From Zarea fungicola (taxonomy: Eukaryota > Ascomycota > Sordariomycetes > Hypocreales > Cordycipitaceae), in assembly GCA_900169235.1 (NCBI GenBank), contig FWCC01000101.1, forward strand, positions 1-50,026: 50,026 nucleotides of DNA, in the 5' to 3' direction. The notes under the pieces are model-generated. The model made no database searches. It was not told the DNA's origin and saw only the letters and a program-made list of their open reading frames with translations. A program made the translations under genes and the position numbers. Of this stretch, positions 22,389 through 33,605 are shown in pieces (the stretch's first letter is position 1; every line of letters starts with the position of its first letter).

Positions 22389-25300
22389 TCACGATGGTGA
22401 CGCTGCGTTGCCAGCATTGTAACTGCCGAAGCCGCCGTGCTCCGCAGCAGCGTCTGCCTTCATCGTACCGTTGAGCAGTGGACATAGCCTTGTAGAGATA
22501 AAAAGTTAGCAAAAAAATGCACTTCTCTTCAAAAGTAAAAATGTGCCACGTCAAAGTCATAAGCACGTCAGTCATGGCGGGCAGCAGTTAGCCAACGTCT
22601 CCAGAAGCAGCTTGTCGTGTCTCGCCTCAGTTTTTGCAGGGTATTCGTCGATGTTTGATGTCGTCGCATTAGCGCATGTGACGTGGTTTAGACAGGGCCG
22701 AGAATCGCTCAAGAGCTAACCGAGCTCTGGCGTCATACTGGTCCCTCTCCTGTTTCTCCCTTGTGCGTCGTTCTGCATTGGCAGCCCTGGCCGCCTCGTT
22801 TTCTCTCTGTCGAGACAACTTGGCTTCCTGACGCGCGACGGCTCGCTCTTCTTTTTTTCTCTGTCTATCCTCCGCTCTAGCCCTCTTCTTCTCCTCCACC
22901 ACACGTTGACGTTCCCGGCATCGCGCCTGCTTGTTAGATTCTCGAAGCTGCTGTGGGAGGCTAAGTGGCTTCTTGATTGCTGCAATTTCACCCGATGCGG
23001 CTGCCTTTCGCGCCGGTTTCTTGGACGCCATGAACCAATCAAAAGACGAGCGCGGGGGTGGGGGAATAAATTCCATACTTTTTGTTTGTTTTAATGTGTC
23101 CGACTTGGCCACAATTGGCACACTTTCGAGTGGTGCCGGTAGGGATCTTATCCCCGCCGGTTGAAGGTGACGCTGCCTCACCAGCAGCTGCCTTTTGATG
23201 CAACTCCTTCTGCTGTTCTCGGGCTTGTCGCCTAGCCTTGTTCTTCTCGAGTCGTTCGAGCTCCTTTTTGATTCTATGCACAATTTGTTAGTTTCAATCA
23301 CTCTCTCCCCGCTACTGCTTCGCAGCTGTTAAAAAAACATACCTAATGCCTGCAAGACGGTCATGGTCGGCATTGCCCGTAGGCCGCACGCTGTAGATGC
23401 TGTAGATAGGTATGTGTAAGCCGGCGCTCTGAATTCAAAGCCAGTCACGTCGGGCACGATCCCCATAGCGCCAGGCCCGTAATCAGCCCTGGCCGTGGCT
23501 GTGAACCGCTTGGCGAGACGAGAATGTTGCAGAGCAGCTCTTGCCATTGACCCCAATCGTTGCCACTTTCGTCGGCCGAGCCCAAGGAATTTCGAGGCGG
23601 GATTCACGTACTCTTTCATCTCCAATTCCACCTCTGTTCGCCGTTTCATATACTGCGAAATCACAACTGGATCGTGGACCAGCTCGGCTCGCGTCTGAAT
23701 CGATCCGTCCGGTAATCGGTAGTCGCGCTTAATTCGAATCGCCCGTTTCTGGTGACGACTGGAGGAAGTCAAACCGCTAATCTGGCTAATTCCGTCATCA
23801 AAGAGAGCAGGTGTTGCGGCGGCTTGAACGTTAAATCGGTCGTCTTCGTCTTCCTGCGGCTCAACATCATTGTCGTCGTGCTCGGTCCTGTCACTCAAGG
23901 TTGTTTTTTGCTTGTCCCAGATCTCACGAATGCCCTCCTCGTACATGGCCTGCTGCTTTTTCACGTTGTAAGCATGGCCGCCATTGGCCCGCTTCTCGCG
24001 TTCAATCGCATCCGCAGAGGTAGCGAGTGGCCCTTGAACAGCCTCAATGTACCCTCCTTTCATAGATGTACGGATAAAACTAAAGCCTAAGCCATGGCCG
24101 GTCGGGTCACCTTCGCCATGCAGCTGAAGCATAGCCTTTTGCGCACATGCATCAATAAATGCTTTAGTTGTCTTCCAAGGGGCCATCTTGTCGGCAAGCG
24201 TCTCCTCTTGCTTTTCTGCTGCCTTCTTGGCGCCGCCTTTGACAATCTTGCTGCCATCGTCATCCCCGTCATCTTCTTCGCCATCCTCGACTCCTTGAGC
24301 ATCGTCATCAATAGTGGCGTTTCGGGGATCGTAACCGGCATCTTCGAGTTCCTTGATACCGAGTTGCATGGCGTCCAGCAAACTAACATCTTCCGGCTTG
24401 ATCATGGCGCGAATGGCAATTTCGTCAGGCAGCACTTCAGTTGGCTTCAGGCGCCACATTCCCTTCTCGCCACTCTCCCTGTCATACTGCAAGAATTCCT
24501 TTAGCTTTTGGCGATTCTGGGTGTCGGTCGAGTCCGCAATGTGACGCGTCATCTCAGAGAGCTGGCAGTTGTCTGTGGTGCTGTGACGTATCATGCGGTA
24601 CGCAAGCATCTTCATTCGATTCTTCGAAGCATTCGTGACCTTTCTACTATGGGGCCCAGGAACTTCAACAGACGGAAACGCCTGACCTACCACATGGATA
24701 TGGTCAATCTTGTGCAGATACCACCGGGAGCCTTCCACACCTGTTGTGTTGCGAACAACCAAGAAATCATTCGTCCTCGGTGTATGCTTAAACACCGGCG
24801 TACGGTACATTTCATTGTGCAACGTCGGGACCGTCTCACCGGGATCCACAGTGCCGAAGAGCGAGAATGGGGAGCGGTCTTCTGGCAATAAGGTTCGGTA
24901 CTCGCCCAGATCTAATTTCGCAAGCTGCTCTTCGTCCTTCTCATCCTTTCGGCGGTAGTAATTGATAAGCTTGCTGCCCATGCCGAAATTGTTCAAAACA
25001 CGCGGTCTAGGCTCGCAGTATTCAAAAAGAACGGCGGTGGAATTGTCGCCCAAGGTCAAGTCCTTGGATTTGAGGAAGACTTCGTGCGCTTTGCCTTTCA
25101 TCAGCTTGCGCTTCTGATGCAGTGGCTTATCGAATTTAATGGTGTGATGCGAGAATTTCTTGTAACGGAATCTTGGACGGTGGTACTCGTCAGTAGTTCC
25201 GGGAAGTCGTACTTTGTAGTATGGCCAAGTCAATTTGATCGCTGGCATACTGTGCTCCACTGAAATGTTACCGAGAGTAGCGCGGACCTTACTCTGGTGA

Positions 25301-26601
25301 TTCTCCTTAAGCAAGTCGTATGCTTCGTCGTTAGAAAGGTTAAATCGCTGTGCCATGGTGCGCCCCAAACGGCCAGCGGCAGTCTGCTTGCTCTTATCAT
25401 CGTGACGAGCGCGCTTGGCGTTTGCTTGGGAATCTGAGTCGATAAGAAGGTGGGGATCACTCATGTCTAGGTGAACACGCTTTGCGCCACGCTTGGTAGT
25501 AGCTTCGAAGTTATCAAATGACGGCGCAGTATACCGAGGTATTTCGGGCAGGCCGGATGGGATGAACTTGCGCTTCTTGGGTCGGCTCTTGGCCTCTTCG
25601 GTAAAATCTTGCAAAAATTCCGCATCCCATTCGTCATCCTGTTCAGCATTGAGGTGCTTCTTTTTATTCTTTTCTCTCATCTCGGCAGCTAGACGGGTCT
25701 GGAAGTCGTCTTGAACAATTTCAATCTCGTCGCCCCAATCTTGACAGGCCAGCTCAATGTCGCGCATTGAATAGCCCATAACAGATTCGCCATCCGAGTC
25801 CTGATCAATATCGAACTGGACAATTTCGTCCTGGTTTGCTGTCGAGTCCTTATCACAGAGGACTAATCGCTTAAAGGTGAATGCACTGAGCCGTTGCTTG
25901 AAAGAACTTGCCGCGGGGCCTGGAATGCGGAACTGCTTTTCTTCGTCCGGTGCAAGGTCAAGGCTTAGCTTGCTCGTCACAAGGTGCTTTGGCTTCTTTA
26001 GAGGCTTCTTCCCCTTCCAAGTAGCTCGTTTGGGTGGCAACAGTTCGCTCCAGGTGAGAATATGCCCTTTTTTGTACGCAGGCCATGTCGCCTTGAGCAA
26101 ATCTTCGACTGTCTCGGCCGGCGCAGGAATATCGGGATCTTGATTCGCAGCACCGTACATGTGTGGGTCGGGATCGAAGTTCATGCCAGAAAAGCTCAGT
26201 CCTGTTTCAGTATGTTGGGTGTCATCGCCCAGGTCCGCATCGCGCACGCGCAGACCCGGAGAGGGGTGGTCCCCGATGGGATCAGTAGGCGAAGACGGGC
26301 CCTCGCCAAATAGATCGTCGGCATCATTGCTAGTTCCGCCGTCCTCAGTCAGGGAGGGAATCTCGAGTGAGGCACCGCCCGCAGGCTCTTCGTCCGGCAA
26401 ATCGTCGTCGCTGATATCCTCGAAGTCCTCTGCGTCATCCGCTTTGTTTGTCTGATCAAAGGGGGTATCGTCGAGTTTCAGCCCACCACTCGAACCATCC
26501 TGGCTTTGCTCTAAGAGGCGCGCAATCTCGCGCTGGTCTGCCGCATCCTGAGCCTTCCACTTATCATCGTCAAACAAGGAGAAATCCTGCTCGTTGGACA
26601 T
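22389..26601 (-). CDS. taf1: TFIID subunit 1 (TAF1, TAFII250/145 homologue)
   Basis: Exons are complement(23612..26601), (23343..23399), (23079..23273) and (22389..22488). Introns are 212, 69 and 590 nt with donors GTACGT, GTATGT and GTATGG. The joined frame gives 1113 residues. The acidic N-terminus starts MSNEQDFSLFDDDKW. From about 415 to 850 lies the conserved TAF1 core (DUF3591), e.g. RFNLSNDEAYDLL, NFGMGSKLINYYRR and DPTGHGLGFSFI. Splicing restores VRPTGNADHDRLAGIR, then IKKELERLEKNKARRQARE. It also rebuilds a zinc knuckle CANCGQVGHIKTNKK|LCPLLNGTM across the 590-nt intron; exon 3 read through lacks the last Cys and stops. There is no bromodomain, as in yeast Taf1. TAF1 scaffolds TFIID at core promoters. 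The frame open up to 26838 is leader, not N-terminus. CFT1 is divergent. Confidence 0.92.
22669..23076 (-). CDS. Candidate nested ORF in the last TAF1 intron, basic coiled coil
   Basis: Inside the 590-nt TAF1 intron, on the same strand, an ATG at 23076 opens 135 codons ending TAA at 22671-22669. The product would begin MEFIPPPPRSSFDWFMASKK, followed by Lys/Arg/Glu/Ala-rich sequence (EEKKRARAEDRQRKKEERAV, then RTREKQERDQYDARARLALE) that should form a basic helical coiled coil. The composition looks coding rather than random. The ATG lies within the GTATGG splice donor, so spliced TAF1 mRNA cannot keep it. The frame also runs open upstream through TAF1 exon 3 to 23301. Options are a retained-intron isoform, an alternative 3' exon, an independent nested gene, or chance. 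I know of no homologue. Confidence 0.4.
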   Translation of the reverse strand: MEFIPPPPRSSFDWFMASKKPARKAAASGEIAAIKKPLSLPQQLRESNKQARCRERQRVVEEKKRARAEDRQRKKEERAVARQEAKLSRQRENEAARAANAERRTREKQERDQYDARARLALERFSALSKPRHMR

Positions 26602-27053
26602 CGTGATTGGCGTCCCCTTCGACCAGCCCGATGTGTCGGTTGCGCAGAGAGGCTTAAAACATTCTTCGCTTGGGAGTAGTTTGCAGCGCGCAATAAATAA
26701 AATAAGTACAGGCGAAGAAGAAAATTCAATCAAGCTCTTGTGCACGAAGCTTGATAGTGAATGCGCGTGTCGATGGTGCATGCATGAGTGGAAGAGGGAG
26801 AAAGAGGTAGGAGACGCATTAACTGGCTGACTCAGCATATTCTGGGTGGTCCGTGCGTTAAGCTCTGTCCAACCCAGGCAGGTCCAGCCACAAACTGCTT
26901 TGGCGCGCCTGCTGTTAAACTAAGTCGCCAAAGTTGCTGCAAGCCAACAGGGCAATCAACGACTTCGAATCGCAATAAACACAAGCTTCGACCCAGCCAA
27001 AATCACAGCCCAATTCGCCTCGCAGGTCGGCGAGCGAGAATGACCTTGCCACA
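26602..27053. promoter_or_regulatory. Shared divergent promoter of TAF1 and CFT1
   Basis: Only 452 bp separate the two start codons, so both core promoters and leaders must lie here. I see no strong TATA box, as is common for housekeeping genes. The TAF1-side leader has an open frame to 26838 without a convincing start. Confidence 0.7.
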
Positions 27054-30000
27054 ATGCAGGTCTATACGGAGCTTGTGGCGCCCTCGGCCGTCACCCACTC
27101 TCTGAGCCTCTCCTTCACCTCGGCCTCTGCCAGCAACCTCGTCGTCGCAAAGGGCTCTCTGCTCCAAATCTTTGAAACTCGCACCATTGCCACCGAGATC
27201 GACCTCCAGTACCAGCCTGAGCAGCCCTCCGCCGCCAAGAATGATGCCAACTTTGACGTGCGCGCCAATGACGACGACGGCCTCGAGGCCTCGTTCCTCG
27301 GTGGCAGCGAGAGCCTGCTGCTGCGTGACCGCGCCCAAAACACAAAGCTCGTCCTAGTCGCTGAAATACCGATCGCCGGCACCATCACGGGGCTGGCCAA
27401 GCTGAAGCTGCAGACCACGGCGTCGGGCGGCGAGGCCCTCCTGCTTACTTACCGCGGCGCCAAAATGTGCCTGACAGAGTGGAACCCGCAAAAGGCGACG
27501 CTCGACACCGTTTCCATACACTACTATGAAAAAGACGAGTTGCAGGGAGCCCCTTGGGAGGAGCCCTTTGGCGAGTACGTCAATTACCTGGAAGCCGACC
27601 CTGCCAGCCGATGCGCCGCCTTCAAGTTTGGAAGCAGAAATCTGGCCATCCTGCCCTTTCGACAAGCGGAGGAGGATCTCGAGATGGATGACTGGGATGA
27701 AGCTCTAGACGGACCCAAGCCAGTCAAGACTACTTCTCCAGCAACCAATGGAGCCGCCCACGAGACGGAATCGCAATATTCTCCCTCCTTCGTCTTGCGA
27801 CTGCCACTTCTCGACCCAACGCTGCTACACCCGGTCCACCTCGCCTTTCTCCACCAGTACCGAGAGCCTACGTTTGGTATTCTCTCATCTGCACAGTCAA
27901 CCTCTGTTGCTCTAGGATTCAAAGACCATCTAACCTACAAAGTCTTCACCCTGGATCTGAAGCAGCGCGCCTCAACCACTATCCTATCAGTGACAGGCCT
28001 GCCACAGGATCTAAAAAGGGTGATTCCACTGCCCACGCCTGTTGGCGGTGCTCTCCTAGTCGGCGAAAATGAGCTCATCCACATCGACCAATCTGGTAAA
28101 GCCAATGGTGTTGCGGTGAATCCCATGGCCCGACAGATGACTGCTTTCAGTCTGAGTGATCAGTCTGAGCTCAAATATCGACTTGAAGGCTGCGAAATAG
28201 AACCCATTTCTATGGAGACTGGTGAACTTTTGCTTATTTTAACTGATGGATCGATGGCTATTATCTCCTTCAAAATTGACGGCCGTACCGTGTCTGGAAT
28301 CAGCGTAGCGGCGGTATCAAACGACAATGGTGGAACCATTCTCAAGAGCCGGCCCTCCTGCATTTCCAGGGTTGGCAAGACTGCCATGTTTGTTGGAAGT
28401 GAATCTGGCGATTCTGTGGTTATTGGGTGGTCAAGGAAACAAAGCCAGGAAAAGCGTAAAAAATCGAGAATTCATGATGCAGAACTAGCGCTGGATGTCG
28501 ACGACATTGATCTTGATGATGACGAAGATGAGGATGACGATTTATATGGGACGGAATCTGCTGCTGCCAAGCCCTCACAGTCCGTCAACGGAGCTGCCAA
28601 GGGCGGCGAACTTTCTTTCCGCCTGCACGACTCTCTGCTGTGCCTCGCACCAATCCTCGATGTTGCGCCAGGCAAAGCAGTATTCCCCCCAGACAGCGAA
28701 GAAGCAGTTTTACGAAACGGTGTGACGTCAGAACTTCAACTGGCTTGCGCTGTAGGCAGAGGAAAAGCAGGTGCCATTGCCATTTTAAATCACGACATCC
28801 AGCCCAAGGTCATTGGAAGATTTGAGTTCCCCGAGGCTCGAGGGTTTTGGACAATGTGTGTGAGGAAACCGACACCAAAAGCCCTCGGTTCCAATGCCAT
28901 AATCAACAGTGAATTTGACAGCACAGAACAATATGATAGATTTATGATTGTCGCCAAGGTCGACTTGGATGGTTATGAAACATCCGATGTGTATGCCCTG
29001 ACCGCGGCTGGGTTTGAAAGCCTAAAGGATACAGAATTTGACCCGGCTGCAGGCCTCACCGTAATGGCGGGAACCATGGGAAAGCAAATGAGAGTCATTC
29101 AAGTATTAAAATCAGAAGTCCGGTGTTACGACGGAGGTGAGTTTGATCTTGGCTTCGAATCTGGATTATTACTGACGTGGCAGACCTGGGTTTGAGCCAA
29201 ATCTTGCCGATGATGGACGAGGAGACTGGAGCAGAGCCAAGAGTTGTCAGTGCAAGTATCGTTGATCCATATTTAATGATTATCAGAGACGATAACAGCA
29301 TCTTCATTGCCAAAATTGGTAGCAATGAGGAACTCGACGAAGTCGAGAGGGCAGACAGTCCCCTGGCTTCCACGAAGTGGCAAACAGGTTGCTTGTACGC
29401 AGACTACGATGGCACGTTCCAGGCTGCATCCCAACGAGACCAGAGAATGCAGGATCCAACTGTTATGATGTTTTTAATGACCACAGCAGGCGCCTTGCAC
29501 ATTTACAACCTAGACAACCTCTCAAAACCAGTCTTTGTTGCTGAGGGCCTCACCTCTACACCCCCTTTCTTGTCCGCAAACTTTACTGGCCGCAGAGCTG
29601 CTGCAAAGGAAACATTGACCGAGATTCTCGTTGCAGATCTCGGCGATGTTGTTGCCAAGAGCCCATATCTGATTCTCCGCCACGACACGGATGACCTTAC
29701 GCTGTATGAGCCCGTCCGTCATCAACCGAATGCCGATTTACCCTTGTCGGACACACTGTTATTCAAAAAGTCTACAAATTCTACCATAGCTAAAAGCGCG
29801 CCACTGTCGGATACAGAGGACGAGGATTTGCAGCCGCGCCGGTTTGTTCCGCTGCAAGCCTGCGAGAACGTAGGCGGTTATAGTACGGTGTTCCTATCTG
29901 GGGACTCGCCTAGCTTTGTGCTCAAGGTGGCCAGGAGCATCCCACGCATTGTTTGTCTTCAGGGCCAAGGCGTGCAAGGCATGAGCACATTCCACACAGA

Positions 30001-31492
30001 GGGCTGCGATCGCGGCTTCATCTACGCCGATAGTAAAGGCATTGCCAGAGTAAGCCAGCTGCCCACGGATACAAATTATGCTGAGCTGGGCATCTCTGTC
30101 AAGAAGATCCCACTTGGCTGCGACGTTAACAGAGTCTCATTTCACTCGCACACGGCGACTTACATCGCCGCCTGCTCGACGCGGGAGCCCTTTGAGCTCC
30201 CCAAGGACGACGATTATCACAAGGAGTGGGCCAGGGAGGCTGTCTCATTTGCCCCTACCATGCCAAGAGGTATTTTGAAGTTGATTAGCCCTGCCGCCTG
30301 GACCGTGATTCACAGTCTAGATCTTGAATCATGCGAGAGCATTGAAAGCATGATGGCACTGCATCTCGAAATTTCCGAAGAGACCAAAGAGCGTCGCATG
30401 CTGGTGGCTGTAGGAAGCGCCATCTGCAAGGGTGAGGATTTACCCACCCGTGGCCGCGTTCAGGTCTTTGACATTGTCACCGTGATCCCAGAGCCTGGCC
30501 GGCCGGAAACGAACAAGAGGCTTAAACTGCAGGCCAAGGAGGAGCTGCCCCGTGGAGGTGTTACCTCGCTCTCGGAGATCGGCACCTCTGGTCTACTGCT
30601 GATTGCGCAAGGCCAAAAGTGCATGGTACGAGGTCTGCGCGAGGATGGCGGTCTATTGCCTGTGGCCTTTTTGGATATGAACTGTCACATTCTGAGTGTG
30701 CGTGAGCTGCGGGGTACAGGACTGTGCCTCATGGCCGATGCCTTTAAGGGCATGTGGTTCGCGGGTTATACCGAGGAGCCATATACATTCAAGGTGCTGG
30801 GGAAAAGTGGTGGCCAAATTCCCATGCTTGTGGCAGATTTTTTGCCCGATGGCGAGGATCTGTCTATGATTGGTGTAGATGCGGATGGCGACTTGCATGT
30901 CTTTGAGTTTAACCCTGATCGTAAGTGAAGATTGCGTACTCTGCCCGTGTTTGTTTTCTCTTACTAATCCTAAACAGACCCGAAGTCGCTACAAGGTCAC
31001 CTGCTGCTCCACCGAACAACATTCTCCCTGTCACCAAATGAGCCGACGACGACGGTGCTCCTCGAGAGGACCATTCCCGCATCACAGGTGCAGCCCCAGG
31101 GCATATCTGGCGCGGACACGCCACACACTCTCCTGCTGAGTTGTGCCACAGGCCAGCTGGCCGCACTGACGCCGCTCAGTGAGTCGGCCTACCGGCGACT
31201 GCTCTCACTCACGAACCAGCTGCTACCGGCAGTGGTGCCGTACGGTGGACTGCATCCCAAGGCTCACCGTCTGCCTGAGGGACGCGGCGCACAGAGCCAC
31301 TCGCGTGCCGTGGGCGTGGAGACTGCCGCGTCCGGCCGCATGATTGTGGATGGCGTGGTGCTGACGCGATGGTCCGAGCTGGGGGTGGCCAAGAGATCAG
31401 AAATGGCGATGAAGAGCGGCTACGATAATATGGCACAGATGAGGGATGAGCTGGAAGCTGTGCTTGGGTGGTCTGGAATGGCGTATTTTTAG
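27054..31492 (+). CDS. cft1: CFT1, cleavage and polyadenylation factor subunit (CPSF160 homologue)
   Basis: Exons are 27054..29136, 29184..30920 and 30978..31492. Introns of 47 nt (GTGAGT...GGCAG) and 57 nt (GTAAGT...TACTAAT...ACAG) restore one frame of 1444 residues, the usual length of fungal Cft1. The N-terminus MQVYTELVAPSAVTHSLSL and NLVVAKGSLLQIF are family signatures. Most of the protein is beta-propeller (MMS1_N/CPSF_A type), with an acidic insert near residue 480 (DVDDIDLDDDEDEDDD). The C-terminus has the CPSF A domain, ending SELGVAKRSEMAMKSGYDNM...LGWSGMAYF. CFT1 scaffolds the polymerase module of the nuclear cleavage and polyadenylation complex, binding near the poly(A) signal with Pfs2/WDR33 and Yth1/CPSF30. 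The splice joins YDG to DLGLSQILP and NPD to HPKSLQGHL support the model. Confidence 0.95.
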
Positions 31493-32041
31493 GCGAAAAT
31501 AATGAAATTTAGATATTTTGGCTGCTGAATGCATAAAATCGGGATTGGGACGGCAATTCCTTTCATTTAACCTTTCTTTTGGTCGGGGTTTGTTATATGA
31601 CAATGGAATTTGAATTTGCATTTGGTCACCCTTTGATTTGCTCGATAGAGGATGTTCGGAATGGTTATTGACTTGTAGTTTAACTCTAGAACATTCTCTA
31701 ATGGTATTGATTTCGACTGTTGGTAACTTTGTTCGGAAGCTGAACAAAGACAAATAGGTGCTGTAAAGGTGTACGTGACAATTGTTGGTTGCCTTTCGGT
31801 GCATTTGCTTGCATGGCTTTGGGACTGTTCCAGCACAAAGCGTCATGTTGACATTGGTGAGCAAGGGAAGTTGGCTAGTAAGAACAAAGAAATTCCGAGA
31901 TGAAGGAAGTTCATAGCTGTATATATTGCGCAAACGGTTTCAATACCCATTCCAAATCTATCAAACAGCGAAATAACACAACTGAAGGAAGGGATTTGTC
32001 ACGGACGATAAGTACCACCAGAAACTCGGTACTGCTTCACC
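31493..32041. other. Intergenic between CFT1 and the DUF7924 gene
   Basis: This is the AT-rich 3' region of CFT1 followed by the short promoter of the next gene. A long minus-strand frame (31397-31933) has no family signature and is treated as chance. Confidence 0.5.
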
Positions 32042-33180
32042 ATGACTAACCAAATCAACAAGAGCAAACTGTCCACGGACCGCGAAACCTTTACTCAATC
32101 GCGAAACACTTACCCCTCATCTGCCTTTCGTAGTCATAGCGGTAAGTCACTACATCTGTCTGTTGCTGACCCAATAGAGACCTGGGCACGAACAGGACAG
32201 TGGCCCGTGGGCTACACGGACCCCGTACCAGGAGATCTCGATGCCTTCAAAATGCTGGGCGAGAGATTTGTCCATAATCGCCGCCTATCGGTTGCCACAC
32301 CCAGCGGCCCCGGCCCTCTCGACCCCAGCAGCACCAACTATGTCGACATGCTGAAGCGAAGCGCTACCCGTTTGCGCGAATCGACAAAAGGCCTTACAGC
32401 TACAAGCGTCGCCCTCTGCGAGCGTCTTCTCCACACGACCCAGACGGTGCCCAAGCGGGACGAGTTTCTCCCTACTAGACTGGCGGCTTTTGAGCAAACG
32501 ATAACCGGGGCGAGCCTTGAGGCGATTGTGGAGGAGCTGACCCTGATGGTTGTGCCCTTTGTGAGCGCCTGCAACGATGGGACCAATGCGCCGGGCAACT
32601 CTGAGCTGCTGATTGAGGCAATGCAATCAGAATGGCAGTCGTCGATATCCGGGATCGGGGTGCGCCCGAAGCCCTTCTTCTCGGTCGGCTTCCTCGGATC
32701 GGCGTTTACTCCGGCCCAGCGCGCGATGATTGTGGGTTGCGGCGTCACGGACGCCAACTCGCCCGCCGTAGTGAGCGCCCGCAACATGATGGTCTGCCCG
32801 TTTTCTCTGTTGAGGCAGTAGATGGTGCGACTGGTATGGACATTGCTGATCGCCGGAATGCGTACACGGCCACGGTGGGCATGAAGGATATTGTTATGCT
32901 TTTCCGTGCAGCCCGTCGTCAGCAAGAGGTTAATAGGGTGATCCTCTTCTTCTTCACCATGTCGTTTAATGACAAGGAAGTTTACATTTATGGGCATTAT
33001 CCTGTCATTAGTGAGAGCGGCACGAGCTATCACCGGCACAAGATTGCTCGCTTCTTTTTCTTTGAAGCAGAAGGTAGAGATCGATGGCGCGCGTACCAGT
33101 TTGCGAGAAGCGTCTATCAGATCTTTTCGCCGAGGCTTCACAGGATTATTGCTGGTGTAATCGATGATTTGTACGAGTAA
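32042..33180 (+). pseudogene. DUF7924 fungal protein, interrupted by a single frameshift
   Basis: The first frame (259 residues) ends at 32821 and the conserved second half continues one frame over to 33180. Joined, it matches the fungal DUF7924 family from memory: LIEAMQSEWQSSI, PFFSVGFLGSAFTPAQ, then GMDIADRRNAYTATVGMKD, VYIYGHYPVI and SVYQIFSPRLHRIIAGVIDD. The shift lies in the homopolymer-like ccgttttctctg near 32797-32808 and looks like a 1-nt loss; no intron long enough bridges it. All other codons are open, so the break is recent or a sequencing error. A segment at 32133-32168 (GTAAGT...CTGACCCAATAG) resembles an intron but is only 36 nt and in frame. Family function is unknown; such genes are often numerous, accessory and repeat-associated in fungi. 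Confidence 0.7.
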
Positions 33181-33605
33181 AGAAACACTGCGCGGGCTTT
33201 GTAAACCTGAGCTTTAGCTGGATTTCTAAAGACGTGTATCAAATCGTAGTTTGGGACGGTATTGTTCCACCATTTTTTCTTCCTCTAGTTAATATACAAG
33301 AATATTTACGTTGCAAGTTTATTTTGAAAATGGTAAGAAAAACCAGTGAATTGTACCACTAAATATGTGCTTACCTCGATCCTTCACAAAATGAGAAAGC
33401 CTTTGGACTGTGGCGCTGTTTGCAAGTGTCAAGCGATGAATATGCGCGTGATGTTGGCCAAGAGACGTTTACCCCACCCCCAATTTGAAAGCTGTGTTGC
33501 CACAGAACTGCCCTGTGTTCAGCATCATCTAGAACACAGTTGCGCACGGCCTGGAGCCCAAATTAAATCAGCATCTGGTAGACCCTGTATAGGAGAGACA
33601 GGAAT
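33181..33605. other. Short intergenic/promoter region
   Basis: Between the DUF7924 gene and the NoCut regulator. It has AT-rich terminator-like sequence after 33181 and then the leader of the next gene. No coding sequence is supported; the 87-codon frame at 33346 has no family signature. Confidence 0.5.

Noticed and set aside
26602..26838. 79-residue N-terminal extension of TAF1
   Set aside because: The extension would lie in the shared promoter and has no TAF1-like sequence. The ATG at 26601 gives the expected acidic N-terminus.
31397..31933. 178-codon minus-strand frame after CFT1
   Set aside because: It overlaps the CFT1 3' end, is low in complexity and lacks motifs or a promoter.
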